The notes: a model not told the origin generated them from the sequence alone. A stretch of DNA of 64,000 nt from Rhynchopus sp. YZ270_cl-10 (GCA_964035575.1 OZ037839.1:1811220-1875219); one strand, 5' to 3'; shown: positions 1 through 10,297, counted from the stretch's first letter. A program made the numbers and translations.

Positions 1-776
1 CCAATGTGACGGAAATTGGGAACGGGTTTTGTTTGCACTGCACCTCGTTGGAAACGATTGACTTATCAGCACTGCACAGGGTTGTGAAGGTAGGTCACAC
101 CTTTCTTGCGAGGTGCACCTCGCTGGGAAGTATCGACCTTTCAGCTTTTGGGAGTGCGACAGACGTTGGGCACAGATGTCTCAGTAACTGTTCATCATTG
201 AAAACAGTTGATTTATCAGTGTTGCGCAGCATCACACACATTGAGCAAAACTGGATGGAAGGGTGCTCCTCGTTGACAACAGCAGACTTCTCAGGACTGA
301 GCAATGTTAAGAACATTAGTGCACAGTTCCTGCAAGGGTGCACATCCTTGACCACGCTGGACATGTCAGGTATAGGCAGTGACACAAGAATCCAGCACAA
401 CTTTCTGGACAACTGCAACGCACTCACAACAGTCGTCTTGCCAGGCAACATCGACAAGATGTCTCTCCCGAATGAAGCCCAAAAGAACCATGGCACTGGA
501 CTCACGAAGACCTTCGATGCATGTGTGCGTGACATTTACGCAAGGTTTACGGAACAGTTCGGAGGTGTGCGGACAGAAGATCTGGTACGAACAGACGTGT
601 CTGGAGATGCAAGACAATGTATTGCATTGAAAGCAGGACAAGAAGGAGAAGGTTTGATGCAAGCAGAAGAGGACGAGGACAAGCAGGAACTGGACAAACA
701 GGAGCATGACAAGCAAGGGCATTTGGAGGGTTTGGGTCCGGGACAGGCTGGAGCGATGTTGTGTCGAGCACAGTGA
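1..776 (+). CDS. Ubl-LRR family protein, copy 1 (5' end outside window)
   Basis: C-terminal part of a leucine-rich-repeat protein; the frame is already open at base 3. It holds about six 25-residue repeats of the pattern C-T-S-L-x-T-I-D-L-S-x-L-x-x-V-x-x-I, then the conserved C-terminal block (PGNID, SLPNE, FDACVRDIYARFTEQFGGV). The tail is strongly charged and rich in E, D, K and Q (KQELDKQEHDKQ), ending about 20 residues after it. The repeats resemble BspA/Treponema-type LRRs, though those are usually 23 residues. The function is not known; LRRs of this kind bind proteins or cell surfaces. Compared with copies 2 and 3 the repeat-loop residues differ (for example IGNGFCLHCTS, VGHRCLSNCSS) while the scaffold is identical. 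Seen directly: repeats, tail, stop. Inferred: the missing start lies in the upstream flank. Confidence 0.85.
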   Translation, partial: NVTEIGNGFCLHCTSLETIDLSALHRVVKVGHTFLARCTSLGSIDLSAFGSATDVGHRCLSNCSSLKTVDLSVLRSITHIEQNWMEGCSSLTTADFSGLSNVKNISAQFLQGCTSLTTLDMSGIGSDTRIQHNFLDNCNALTTVVLPGNIDKMSLPNEAQKNHGTGLTKTFDACVRDIYARFTEQFGGVRTEDLVRTDVSGDARQCIALKAGQEGEGLMQAEEDEDKQELDKQEHDKQGHLEGLGPGQAGAMLCRAQ

Positions 777-943
777 GGAACGGCCAGCAGAGGAAGTCAG
801 TGGTTGAAGCCCGTCCCAAACGCAGTGCGACCCACAGGAGGATTCCCGCAAGTGGTGGACACGCAGAGTGACCCCGCCAGCTGCGCACTGCGACCTCTAA
901 ACTGCACGAGAGAGGCTTAGGTTGATCCCATATGCATAATATT

Positions 944-1147
944 ACATTTCAAGTGCAATACGCGTTCTTCGGATGTCACGGGTCTTACTGTTTCCCCTTC
1001 CCCCCTTTTGTGTCTCAGCACCTTACTTTTTCAATATGCGGGTTTTCGGGTCTTTTGGGGGTTTCAAAAATAAAGAGAAAGGATGAATACGATGAACAAA
1101 GAGCAGGACGACAGCAAAATAGAGAACGGGGGTGTGTTTCATTTTGT
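944..1147 (+). repeat. LRR 3' module (A-B), copy 1
   Basis: About 200 bp lying downstream of every LRR gene. The first half (A) has a CCCCTTCCCCCC block and a G/T-rich stretch; the second half (B) runs from GGATGAATACGATGAACAA to GTGTTTCATTTTG. It is homologous to the split terminal repeats of the tyrosine-recombinase element at about 11.5-15.5 kb. It probably serves as part of the 3' UTR or intergenic spacer. Confidence 0.8.
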
Positions 1148-1386
1148 TTACACTCTCAACACTTACACGACGGCAGAATAGACGCGGGTGTATTTCACCC
1201 TTTCAAGGTGACCTAGCACGAGAGGCTTACGATCATCTTATGAACCTTTCTTTCCATGAAGTTGTATACTGGGAGCCCCTTTCACACGTGTTCTGCGCAA
1301 GAATTTCCCTCACAAGCCATCCCCACTCCACACCTACAACACGCCATCACAGACACCCTGCGACCCACCTTGCATATTGTCTAACA

Positions 1387-1941
1387 ATGCAGGTTTCGAT
1401 ACACGCAAAGACTCTGGACGTGACTGCGGTGGTGGACGTTGGTCCTGAGGAGACCATAGGCGGGCTGACTGCGATGGCGGTGAAGGCGTTGCAGTGCGAA
1501 GAGGCGTGCTACCTTTGCTTTGGCGGGGTTGCGCTGCACGACCGTACGGTGTGTGTACGCGACGTGGGGGCGGAGGCTGGGGATGTGTTTGCTCTGCACT
1601 TTTGCGTCGAGCTTCCGGAGTGCAGGATTGCAGGGAGGTATGAGTGCAGAGACTATGACTCTGGGGGGAAGAACGACTGGCACTACGTCACCATCAGCGA
1701 CCTTGATGGGCCCACAGCAGACCACAAGGCGCGTGCCCTCTGGCGCAACCGTGCACAGGTCCAATGGGAGCTGACCGCAACCGAAAACCCAGACGTCTAC
1801 GACGTGTCACAGCACTGCCCGTATCACAGCTCAGGGCACACAACGCTTGCAGTGACGCGCTGTCCAAGCAGTGGTGCTGTGCAGCACATCGCTGGCCCCT
1901 GGGGTGAGCTGTACAAAAGGCAGGACGAGTTTTCGGAGTGA
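1387..1941 (+). CDS. Small Ubl-domain protein, copy A
   Basis: 184-residue protein. Residues 1 to about 75 read as a ubiquitin-like fold: beta start MQVSIHAKT, helix region ETIGGLTAMAVKAL, then LCFGG and GDVFALHF in the places where ubiquitin has IFAGK and STLHLV. Residues 80-184 form an unrecognised domain with aromatic and Cys/His motifs (NDWHYVTIS, LWRNRAQVQWEL, DVSQHCPYHSSGHTT). There is no signal peptide or membrane segment. The start was chosen because the ATG follows a C/A-rich stretch after a CATCACAG acceptor-like site, and homology with the copy at 9743 is tightest from there. It lies between two LRR genes on the same strand. The function is unknown; the Ubl call is from pattern, the remainder cannot be named. 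Confidence 0.75.
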   Translation: MQVSIHAKTLDVTAVVDVGPEETIGGLTAMAVKALQCEEACYLCFGGVALHDRTVCVRDVGAEAGDVFALHFCVELPECRIAGRYECRDYDSGGKNDWHYVTISDLDGPTADHKARALWRNRAQVQWELTATENPDVYDVSQHCPYHSSGHTTLAVTRCPSSGAVQHIAGPWGELYKRQDEFSE

Positions 1942-2850
1942 AAATAATGTCGTTTTTGAGGATTTCGGTCTGTACCCTAGCCCTTCTCAGGATGGCGTTG
2001 GGTGCAAATACTGTGTTTTTATCAAAAAAACAAACACTTTCCGTCCACAGTAACCATGTACCGGGCAATAGGCAGGGTGCATTCATGAAGGAGTCTTGTG
2101 TTAGTCGCACTGTTCTGGGTGTGATAAATGTTTTAACACCAGTGCCTGTCGGCCGATGAACGGTGAGGCCTGGTTGCACTTTGAACGTCTCTCTTTTCAA
2201 TGGTGATGAAATACGATTTCAAACTGACTGAGTAAATACACCACAAACGTCAGTTCTTTTCTTTGTCTTGTTTTTCCTTGTCCAGTATTTTCTTTCCCTC
2301 CCACCATTGTTGTGACATTGTGTTTGTGCCCAACCCCGGCCCCCTTTTGTTTTCGCAACCTACCCTACAATGGCCCTGGCTCCTTCTGATGAGTGCGGTC
2401 AGATACTCAAAATCGTTAAAGCAATCTGTTTCTCCTTCATCTTTTGCAAACAGCAACGCAAACATGCCCCCTTTTTTTGAGTAGAGTACTGGACACTCTG
2501 CTTTGGGTGTTTTTGTTTTGTGTGTTCTGTGTTGTTTTGCAGTGCCTGCGTCCGATGAACGGTGAGGCGTTTGCACTTTTGAACGTCTCTTTTGCACTCT
2601 GTTCAGCACTCTCTCTTCGATGCATGAATACAACATCAGTGTGTACTTTGTGTTCCCACTTAGAGTTCTCGTGATCCATGGGTTCGACAGTGCACTTTAG
2701 GTTCCTTTGTAGGCAGCGAAGTGTGCTTGTGTGTGGAGAAGCCAACTTTGCCCCCTTTCAAGCATGGTTAGGTTCATCTTCAAAATATTTGCCATTTCTC
2801 TCTTTTCACAACCGTCAAGTGAAACTAAAAAGAAAGCTATTTTGTTGTAT
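1942..2850 (+). other. Intergenic spacer, duplicated at 18934-19750
   Basis: No convincing gene. The block from about 2027 (AACAAACACTTTCCG) is nearly identical to 18934-19750, showing that a larger unit was duplicated. It includes a 40-60 bp element repeated inside the spacer (GATGAACGGTGAGGC near 2155 and 2556). The short open frames here are not supported. Confidence 0.6.
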
Positions 2851-2893
2851 CTTGCCTCCCTCCTCCTCCTTCTCAACACTTACCCCAAAACAG
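2851..2893 (+). promoter_or_regulatory. Pyrimidine tract and AG acceptor of the LRR genes
   Basis: A C/T-rich tract (CTTGCCTCCCTCCTCCTCC and on) ends in CAACACTTACCCCAAAACAG, 22 bases before the ATG. It has the form of a trans-splice acceptor. The same leader precedes the other copies at about 7541, 19751, 48690, 52384, 59493 and 62237, and in shortened form at 56032. The acceptor role is inferred from kinetoplastid biology. Confidence 0.5.
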
Positions 2894-2914
2894 AGCAGCA
2901 CTTCACTCGAAACA

Positions 2915-4555
2915 ATGGAACTGTGTGTGCAGGGATATGATGATGACACCAAATTCGTGATTGAGGTGGGTGAGAAGGACACAACGGAGACGATGCGGCA
3001 GAAGGTGGCGTCTGCAACAGGGTTGTGCGAAGACAGCTTCCACATGGGCTTCGGAGGGAAGGAGGAAGGAGAGGACATCACAGAACTGAGTGCTGGAGAC
3101 ACAGTCGTGTTGACGAAAACTACTAAGTACGCATCTGTTGAAGCACTTCGTGCCTTGGGTGAGACAGACATTTCCGAAGCGAGGTTGGCGACTGTGGAGG
3201 ATCCTGAGGTGGCTTCTCTGCTTCTTCAGGCGGAGGTTGCGACTGTTATCCCTGCTGGGTTCTTGTGCAGAGCATCGTTTACGAGACTTGATCTCTCTGC
3301 TGTTTCTGGTGTGACGCGGATTGAGCGCAACTTCCTCTTCAGACGTTCGAGGCTGGAAACCGTTGACTTGTCGGGATTGTGCAACGTTACGCACATCGAG
3401 AATGGCTGTCTCTTTGACTGCCCATCGTTGACAAGCCTTGACGTGTCAGGGTTCACTGGTGTGACGGTGATAGGGAACTCGTTCCTCCAAGAAAGTGGTC
3501 TCACAGAGCTTGACTTATCCGCGATGACGAGTGTGACGATGGTTGGTAGGTACTTTCTTTTCAACTGCAAGTCGTTGCAAAGTCTTGACATCTCAGGATG
3601 GCGCAGAGTCACGCACATTGAGAACAACTTCCTGTCGAAGTGCACCTCGTTGGCAAACATTGATTTGTCAGCTTTTTGCAGTGTCACGAAGATCGGCTCC
3701 GACTTTCTCCGCAACTGCACGTCGTTGACCACCATCAGCTTTTCAGGGATGACCAATGTGACGGACATTGGGAAGAACTTTTGTGCGGACTGCACCTCGT
3801 TGGAAACGATTGACTTGACAGCATTGCAAAAGGTTGTGAAGGTGGAATACGGCTTCCTTTGGGGGTGCACCTCGCTGGGAAGTATCGACCTTTCAGCTTT
3901 TGCCAGTGCCACAGACATCCGGCACGGTTTTCTCAGTCACTGCTCATCATTGAAAACAGTTGATTTATCAGTGTTGCGCAGCATCACACACATTGAGCAA
4001 GGGTGGATGCAAGGGTGCTCCGCGTTGTCAACAGCAGACTTCTCAGGACTGAGCAATGTTAAGAACATTAGTGCACATTTCCTGCAAGGGTGCACATCCT
4101 TGACCACGCTGGACATGTCAGGTATAGGCTGTGACACGCCGATCGGCAATCACTTCCTGGACAACTGCAACGCACTCACAACAGTCGTCTTGCCAGGCAA
4201 CATCGACATTCACGAGATGTCTCTCCCGAATGAATCCCAAAAGAACCATGGCTTTGGCGTCACGAAGACCTTCGATGCATGTGTGCGTGACATTTACGCA
4301 AGGTTTACGGAACAGTTCGGAGGTGTGCGGACAGAAGATCTGGTACGAACAGACGTGTCTGGAGATGCAAGACAATGTATTGCATTGAAAGCAGGACAAG
4401 AAGGAGAAGGAGTGACGCCGCCATCTGCGACTGCGCACTGCTCCCTCGAAGCTGCACGACGCACACCCTCACAGGCCACTCCTCCCGCAAGCACTGCAGA
4501 CAACAGAGCTGGAATCGCTGCTGCACAGCTTACTGGCAGCCCTACAATATCATGA
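2915..4555 (+). CDS. Ubl-LRR family protein, copy 2 (12 repeats)
   Basis: 546-residue protein. Residues 1-72 are ubiquitin-like: MELCVQGYDDDTKFVIEVG, then DTTETMRQKVASATG (the ubiquitin DTIENVKAKI region), FGGKEEGED and AGDTVVL. A helical linker follows (ALRALGETDISEARLATVEDP), then 12 LRRs of 25 residues plus a partial cap, and the C-terminal block. The tail is type b (CSLEAARRTPSQ, ending GSPTIS). The ATG at 2915 is preferred over upstream in-frame ATGs because it follows the splice-like leader and is conserved in every copy. No signal peptide or membrane span is seen, so the protein should be cytosolic. The Ubl end suggests regulated turnover or a signalling adaptor; the LRRs suggest binding of variable partners. 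Both roles are inferred. Confidence 0.9.
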   Translation: MELCVQGYDDDTKFVIEVGEKDTTETMRQKVASATGLCEDSFHMGFGGKEEGEDITELSAGDTVVLTKTTKYASVEALRALGETDISEARLATVEDPEVASLLLQAEVATVIPAGFLCRASFTRLDLSAVSGVTRIERNFLFRRSRLETVDLSGLCNVTHIENGCLFDCPSLTSLDVSGFTGVTVIGNSFLQESGLTELDLSAMTSVTMVGRYFLFNCKSLQSLDISGWRRVTHIENNFLSKCTSLANIDLSAFCSVTKIGSDFLRNCTSLTTISFSGMTNVTDIGKNFCADCTSLETIDLTALQKVVKVEYGFLWGCTSLGSIDLSAFASATDIRHGFLSHCSSLKTVDLSVLRSITHIEQGWMQGCSALSTADFSGLSNVKNISAHFLQGCTSLTTLDMSGIGCDTPIGNHFLDNCNALTTVVLPGNIDIHEMSLPNESQKNHGFGVTKTFDACVRDIYARFTEQFGGVRTEDLVRTDVSGDARQCIALKAGQEGEGVTPPSATAHCSLEAARRTPSQATPPASTADNRAGIAAAQLTGSPTIS

Positions 4556-4602
4556 CATGTACGACAGTTTGTGTGGAGAGAGGCTTAGGTTGATCTCATA
4601 AA

Positions 4603-4806
4603 CATTTCAAGTGCAATACGCGTTTTCGGATGTCACGAGTCTTACTGTTTCCCCTTCCCCCCTTTTGTGTCTCAGCACCTTACTTTTTCAATATGCGGGT
4701 TTTGGAGGGTTTTTCGGGTTTTCAGGTCTTTTGGGGGGTTCAAAAATAAAGAGAAAGGATGGATACGGAGAACAAAGAGCAGGACGACAGCAAAATACAG
4801 AACGGA
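4603..4806 (+). repeat. LRR 3' module (A-B), copy 2
   Basis: Same module as at 944, here cut off after AGAACGG where sequence upstream of the phosphatase begins. Module A is full length; module B lacks its last 15-20 bases. Confidence 0.75.
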
Positions 4807-5061
4807 CCGAACTTATTCCCCAATCGGAGGCTCCATCACACATGACTCATGACACTTTGTCTCCAATGATCGTATTATGGATTTTGGGATTTCAACTAAG
4901 GATTGCCCTTGGCGAAGGACTTCAGTACAGACTCAAAGTCCCCGTATCTTGGTGTGGGTACGAGGACCTTGGATACTAACGTCATTTCTTCAAACACATT
5001 TTGTCCCCCCTCATCTCCCTCACCCCCCGAAGACGAATCAAAATAAATCAAAAAAGACACA

Positions 5062-6078
5062 ATGTTGAAGCTGATGTGCGCCACCTTCGTGGCAGCCGCC
5101 TCCGCGCAGGTCACTCCTGCTCTTCTCAAGACCCATCCGCACCTTGCCGCTTATAAGAACGTCGATTTCAATGCCAAGCGTTACACCCTGCGTGCGACAC
5201 ACCCGGAGCAGATTCATATTGCGTATGCTGGGCAGTCTGCAGAGGGTTACCCCACAGGGATCAACGCAGCGTGGGTGTACAAGGAGAAGGATGGGTGTGT
5301 GCTTGAATACGGAACGGACAGTGCGATGCACAATGAATCGGTTACTCCGCACTCTGGACGGTACCTCGACGAAGGGTCGTACCACTGGAATGTTGATGTG
5401 CTTGATCTGGTGCCGGCTACGCTCTACCATTACCGCGTCAAATGCGGTTCTGCTGCCTCAGCAAACTTCACCTTCACCTCCGCAGCGAACGGAAAGGATC
5501 TGGGTCGTCCCTTCAACATCAACCTCTTCGGGGATATGGGGTATCTGGGAAGCGCAGAGAGGCCGATGATCCTCGATGTCGGCGGTCTGAAGAAACATTG
5601 GTCTGCCGTTCCCACCCGCGAAACGCAGCAAAGGTTTTTTGAAGCAGGAGAAACCGATATGATGTGGATCGTAGGCGACATTGGCTACGCTGACGATGCG
5701 TTTGCACACGATGTGGTAGGAGGACTGTACGAGAAATGCTACGACGGATTCATGAACTGGTTTCAGAACATCACTGCAAGCATCCCTTTTCACGTTTCCC
5801 CTGGAAACCACGAATCCGAATGCCACTCTGCGGAGTGCGTGATCGACCGCTTCCTTGGCGAGTACCTCGGAAACTTCTCTGCATACACTAACAGATTCCA
5901 TATGCCCAGCCCCTCTTCGGGTGGAGTCGCAAACATGTGGTACTCCTGGAACACTGGTCCCGTTCATTTCGTCTCGTTGAACACCGAAACCGATTTTGAA
6001 GGTGCCGGAGAGGGGCACTCAGGCTGGTATTGTACAGGGTTCTATGTTTTGCATGCAAATGCTAAAAGAGGAAATTGA
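5062..6078 (+). pseudogene. Purple acid phosphatase, copy A, broken by inversion
   Basis: The first about 318 residues match the intact copy at 24647 almost perfectly: signal peptide (MLKLMCATFVAAASAQ), the N-terminal beta-sandwich, and metal-site motifs GDMG, GDIGY and GNHE. After NTETDFEGAGE the frame leaves homology and stops 20 residues later. The missing half, with the GGH and GHAH motifs, lies just downstream on the opposite strand (6281-6797). Comparison with 25595-26393 shows that one segment carrying the 3' half and its flank was flipped in place. The remaining product would lack two of the five metal-ligand motifs and should be inactive. Breakpoints are close to 6011 and 6797. Confidence 0.9.
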
Positions 6079-6797
6079 ACACCGTACCTCAACTCCATTC
6101 TATTTTGGAGCAGATTGGAGCAGAGCCACATATCACCGAGAGGTCGAGGTGCGCTTCACCATTTTTTTTTTTGTCTTTCTTGCCGTTCTCATTTTAGGGG
6201 TGGGTAAAACACAATAAACGGAGTTCGCGGTGTTTCAATTTTCCTCCTAAGCCTTGGCACACATTTATCTTGAAATTTCTCTAATCCTTAATGTTCTTCG
6301 CATGCACCCAGAACTCATCAATAACTCTGTTGTCTCCGATGGAGGAGACGAGCCTCCACTGCATTGCAGTTTCGTTAGCGATGGTCAGCCACCCGGTCGA
6401 CATTTCCGAGGTCGCAAAGATGCCTACGGATGAGTTCGCTGTCGGGCCTGTTGTGATGTAGTCAGTTTCGTCGTTGCCAGCCCCACCACAGAAGACGTAG
6501 GAGGTTGGATAGGTGACGTTTGTCTGCGCATGGCAGACGGGGGGCTCGCATGCTTCGACGGAGCGTGCGTAGGTGTGTGCGTGCCCTGCGACGAAGATGT
6601 CTACCTCGTATTTGTCGAACAAGCTCTGCAGAATGGCGGGCTGGCAGCACGGCCTATGCCCGCCCACCACGATGAAGTTCCGCAGCCCCGCCCTCTTGTC
6701 TGCAAGCGCCTTTTCCAAATCAGCCTCAAGCCACGCAAGGTACTCCCCCTGCCTCCCAAAGCTGCCTGCAGCGTAGGCGTCACCGTCGCCTCTCTTC
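6012..6797 (-). pseudogene. Inverted 3' half of the phosphatase gene with its flank
   Basis: On the minus strand, 6797 down to 6285 encodes the C-terminal half of the phosphatase (AGHAHTYARS, GGHRPCCQ, ending VHAKNIKD). From 6280 to 6012 it is the reverse complement of the spacer that follows the intact gene (26117-26393), including the stretch near 6105 where each copy has small indels. It has no start or leader of its own, so it is a displaced exon half, not a gene. Confidence 0.88.
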
Positions 6798-6959
6798 TCG
6801 CCAAGGGTGCTCAGGAGAAGCCACGCAAGAGAAGCAGTGTGTCGCTCAGGGCCGTATTTCACGACGAAGGTGCCCTCGAGGGGAGCAGGCTCCTGTCAAA
6901 GTCCACGGAACGTGACGGGGTGTCCGCAGCCTCGCCGCAGTGGAGGTGGGCAGCCGACT

Positions 6960-7190
6960 TCAGGAACTTTTCTCGATGGAGATCCCAGCGTCTGAGGAGA
7001 TACTACTTCCCATCAGCGTGTAAAAGCGTTCACAACCCAGAAGAGGAAGAACCCCCCAGTTCAGCGTGCAAGGCTTCCAGGCTCGACCAGCTGAGGCGAT
7101 GGCGTCGAAGAGCGGGTCATTTCGGATCTCGTGGAAAGCAGGACATACCCAGAAGATGTGCTCGTTTGTGTTTTTTATTCGCTTTCTTTT
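6960..7190 (-). mobile_element. Non-LTR retrotransposon fragment (RT C-terminal region)
   Basis: Minus-strand frame reading NEHIFWVCPAFHEIRNDPLF, which matches the H-x-F-x-x-C-P region that follows the reverse transcriptase in many LINE-type elements. Only about 75 residues remain and the upstream Cys pair is missing. It follows the inverted phosphatase half and may mark the end of a small insertion starting where unit A and unit B part (after CAGGAGAA, about 6820). Confidence 0.45.
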
Positions 7191-7199
7191 CTTCTCCCT

Positions 7200-7540
7200 C
7201 ACACCTTGTTGTCGTGAAATGTATTATTTTGTTGTTGTTGTTTCCCTAGTCGCATACGCGAGTTTTCCTGGTAGCGCAAGAAAATGACTGGGGAGTGTTG
7301 GTGGCTCCGTGACGCCACAGAGCCGGCACACTCGTTGAGTGTCTCACAAAACCTCAAATTATTTCTTCTTTGCTTTTATATATCGTCTTCACGCTTGTAT
7401 CATTGTTGTTGGCTTGGGAAATAATAACGTATCCACGTTTCAAGCATGCTTAGGTTCATCTTCAAATCTTAAAATTATTTTCCATTTCTCTCTTCTCGCA
7501 ACCGTCAAGTGAAACAAATAAGAAAGCTATTTTGTTGTAT
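7200..7540 (+). other. Spacer upstream of LRR copy 3
   Basis: AT-rich, no gene. From about 7440 it carries the shared LRR leader segment (CAAGCATG[G/C]TTAGGTTCATC) also present at about 2760, 19671 and 52296. Confidence 0.6.
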
Positions 7541-7604
7541 CTTGCCTCCCTCCTCCTCCTTCTCAACACTTACCCCAAAACAGAGCAACACTTCACTCGA
7601 AACA

Positions 7605-9239
7605 ATGGAACTGTGTGTGCAGGGATATGATGATGACACCAAATTCGTGATTGAGGTGGGTGAGAAGGACACAACGGAGACGATGCGGCAGAAGGTGGCG
7701 TCTGCAACAGGGTTGTGCGAAGACAGCTTCCGCATGGGCTTCGGAGGGAAGGAGGAAGGAGAGGACATCACAGAACTGAGTGCTGGAGACACAGTCGTGT
7801 TGACGAAAACTACTAAGTACGCATCTGTTGAGGAACTTCGTGCCTTGGGTGAGACAGACATTTCCGAAGCGAGGTTGGCGACTGTGAAGGATCCTGAGGT
7901 GGCTTCTCTGCTTCTTCAGGCGGAGGTTGCGACTGTTATTCCTGCCAAGTTCTTGATCGAAGCATCGTTTACGAGACTTGATCTCTCTGCTGTGTCTGGT
8001 GTGACACGTATTGAGGACGGCTTCCTCTCCGGGTGTGAGTCGGTGGAAACTGTTGACTTGTCGGGATTGTGCAACGTTACGCACATTGGCGGTGCCTTTC
8101 TCTCTGCCTGCACATCGTTGACAAGCCTTGACGTGTCAGGGTTCACTGGTGTGACGGTGATAGGGAACACGTTCCTAGGAGGAAGTGGCGTCACAAATCT
8201 TGACTTATCCGCGATGACGAGTGTGACGACGGTTGGTCCGTACTTTCTTCTCAACTGCGAGTCGTTGCAACGTCTTGACATCTCAGGATGGCGCAGAGTC
8301 ACACACATTGAGGACTACGTCCTCGCGAACTGCACCTCGTTGGCAAACATTGATTTGTCAGCTTTTTGCAGTGTCACGAAGATCGGCTCCGATTTTCTCT
8401 TCAACTGCACGTCTTTGACCACCATCAGCTTTTCAGGGATGACGAATGTGACGGAAATTGGGAACGGGTTTTGTTTGAACTGCACCTCGTTGGAAACGAT
8501 TGACTTGACAGCACTGCAAAAGGTTGTGAAGGTAGGTCACACCTTTCTTGCGAGGTGCCCCTCGCTGGCAAGTATCGACCTCTCAGCTTTTGGGAGTGCG
8601 ACAGACGTTGGGCACAGATTTCTCAGTCACTGTTCATCATTGAAAACAGTCGATTTATCAGTGTTGCGCAGCATCACACACATTGAGCAACACTGGATGG
8701 AAGAGTGCTCCGCGTTGACAACAGCAGACTTCTCAGGACTGAGCAATGTTAAGAACATTAGTGCACAGTTCCTGCAAGGGTGCACATCCTTGACCACGCT
8801 GGACATGTCAGGTATAGGCTGTGACACAAGGATCCAGCACAACTTCCTGGACAACTGCAACGCACTCACAACAGTCGTCTTGCCAGGCAACATCGACATT
8901 GACGAGATGTCTCTCCCGAATGAAGCCCAAAAGAACCATGGCACTGGACTCACGAAGACCTTCGATGCATGTGTGCGTGACATTTACGCAAGGTTTACGG
9001 AACAGTTCGGAGGTGTGCGGACAGAAGATCTGGTACGAACAGACGTGTCTGGAGATGCAAGACAATGTATTGCATTGAAAGCAGGACAAGAAGGAGAAGG
9101 AGTGACGCCGCCAGCTGCGCACTGTTCCCTCGAAGCTGCACGACGCACACCCTCACAGGCCACTCCTCCCGCAAGCACTGCAGACAACAGAGCTGGAATC
9201 GCTGCTGCACAGCTTACTGGCAGCCCTACAATATCATGA
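7605..9239 (+). CDS. Ubl-LRR family protein, copy 3 (12 repeats)
   Basis: 544 residues: Ubl domain (1-72), linker, 12 LRRs, C-terminal block and type b tail ending GSPTIS. Compared with copy 2, the Ubl domain differs by single residues while the loop segments of each repeat differ in several adjacent codons (IEDGFLSGCES, IGGAFLSACTS, VGPYFLLNCES, IEDYVLANCTS). Like the other copies it has no secretion signal. It is the first gene of duplicated unit B and is followed by the second small Ubl gene on the same strand. Confidence 0.9.
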   Translation: MELCVQGYDDDTKFVIEVGEKDTTETMRQKVASATGLCEDSFRMGFGGKEEGEDITELSAGDTVVLTKTTKYASVEELRALGETDISEARLATVKDPEVASLLLQAEVATVIPAKFLIEASFTRLDLSAVSGVTRIEDGFLSGCESVETVDLSGLCNVTHIGGAFLSACTSLTSLDVSGFTGVTVIGNTFLGGSGVTNLDLSAMTSVTTVGPYFLLNCESLQRLDISGWRRVTHIEDYVLANCTSLANIDLSAFCSVTKIGSDFLFNCTSLTTISFSGMTNVTEIGNGFCLNCTSLETIDLTALQKVVKVGHTFLARCPSLASIDLSAFGSATDVGHRFLSHCSSLKTVDLSVLRSITHIEQHWMEECSALTTADFSGLSNVKNISAQFLQGCTSLTTLDMSGIGCDTRIQHNFLDNCNALTTVVLPGNIDIDEMSLPNEAQKNHGTGLTKTFDACVRDIYARFTEQFGGVRTEDLVRTDVSGDARQCIALKAGQEGEGVTPPAAHCSLEAARRTPSQATPPASTADNRAGIAAAQLTGSPTIS

Positions 9240-9285
9240 CATGTACGACAGTTTGTGTGGAGAGAGGCTTAGGTTGATCTCATAA

Positions 9286-9502
9286 ACATTTCAAGTGCAA
9301 TACGCGTTTTCGGATGTCACGAGTCTTACTGTTTCCCCTTCCCCCCTTTTATGTCTCAGCACCTTACTTTTTCAATATGCGGGTTTTAGGCTTTTTCGGG
9401 TTTTTCGGGTCTTTTGGGGGTTTCAAAAACAAAGAGAAAGGATACGATGAACAAAGAGCAGGACGACAGCAAAATAGAGAACGGGGATGTGTTTCATTTT
9501 GT
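9286..9502 (+). repeat. LRR 3' module (A-B), copy 3
   Basis: Full A and B halves, ending GTGTTTCATTTTG. A few bases are missing in B (AAAGGATACGATG instead of AAAGGATGGATACGATG). Confidence 0.8.
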
Positions 9503-9742
9503 TTCCACTCTCAACACTTACACGACGGCAGAATAGACGGGGGTGTATTTCACTGTTTCAAGGTAACCAAGCACGAGAGGCTTAGGATCATCTTATGAAC
9601 CTTTTCTTTCCATGCAGCTGTATACTGGGAGCCCCTTTCACACGTGTTCTGCGCAAGAATTTCCCTCACAAGCCATCCCCACTCCACACCTACAACACGC
9701 CATCACAGACACCCTGCGACCCACCTTGCATATTGTCTAAAA

Positions 9743-10297
9743 ATGCAGGTTTCGATACACGCAAAGACTCTGGACGTGACTGTGGTGGTGGACGTTGGTC
9801 CTGAGGAGACCATAGGCGGGCTGACTGCGATGGCGGTGAAGGCGTTGCAGTGCGAAGAGGCGTGCTACCTTTGCTTTGGCGGGGTTGCGCTGCACGACCG
9901 TACGGTGTGTGTACGCGACGTGGGGGCGGAGGCTGGGGATGTGTTTGCTCTGCACTTTTGCGTCGAGCTTCCGGAGTGCAGGATTGCAGGGAGGTATGAG
10001 TGCAGAGACTATGACTCTGGGGGGAAGAACGACTGGCACTACGTCACCATCAGCGACCTTGATGGGCCCACAGCAGACCACAAGGCGCGTGCCCTCTGGC
10101 GCAACCGTGCACAGGTCCAATGGGAGCTGACCGCAACCGAAAACCCAGACGTCTACGACGTGTCACAGCACTGCCCGTATCACAGCTCAGGGCACACAAC
10201 GCTTGCAGTGACGCGCTGTCCAAGCAGTGGTGCTGTGCAGCACATCGCTGGCCCCTGGGGTGAGCTGTACAAAAGGCAGGACGAGTTTTCGGAGTGA
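9743..10297 (+). CDS. Small Ubl-domain protein, copy B
   Basis: 184 residues, nearly identical to the gene at 1387 (one visible change near the start, TVVVDVG for TAVVDVG). The same two-part architecture is kept: Ubl-like 1-75 and an unrecognised W/H/C-containing domain 80-184. The near-perfect conservation contrasts with the diverged LRR loops around it, suggesting constraint or recent duplication. It is the last host gene before the 8.55-kb insertion that begins 83 bases after its stop. Confidence 0.75.
   Translation: MQVSIHAKTLDVTVVVDVGPEETIGGLTAMAVKALQCEEACYLCFGGVALHDRTVCVRDVGAEAGDVFALHFCVELPECRIAGRYECRDYDSGGKNDWHYVTISDLDGPTADHKARALWRNRAQVQWELTATENPDVYDVSQHCPYHSSGHTTLAVTRCPSSGAVQHIAGPWGELYKRQDEFSE

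Noticed and set aside
1132-1386. Upstream extension of the small Ubl gene (and 9644-9742 in the other copy)
   Set aside because: The added part is the spacer module and acceptor-like leader; Ubl similarity starts at the chosen ATG.
3226-3918. Long minus-strand frames opposite the LRR genes (also 56507-57238, 60264-60851)
   Set aside because: They arise because the 75-bp repeat has no stop in one antisense frame; sequence conservation follows the + strand protein.
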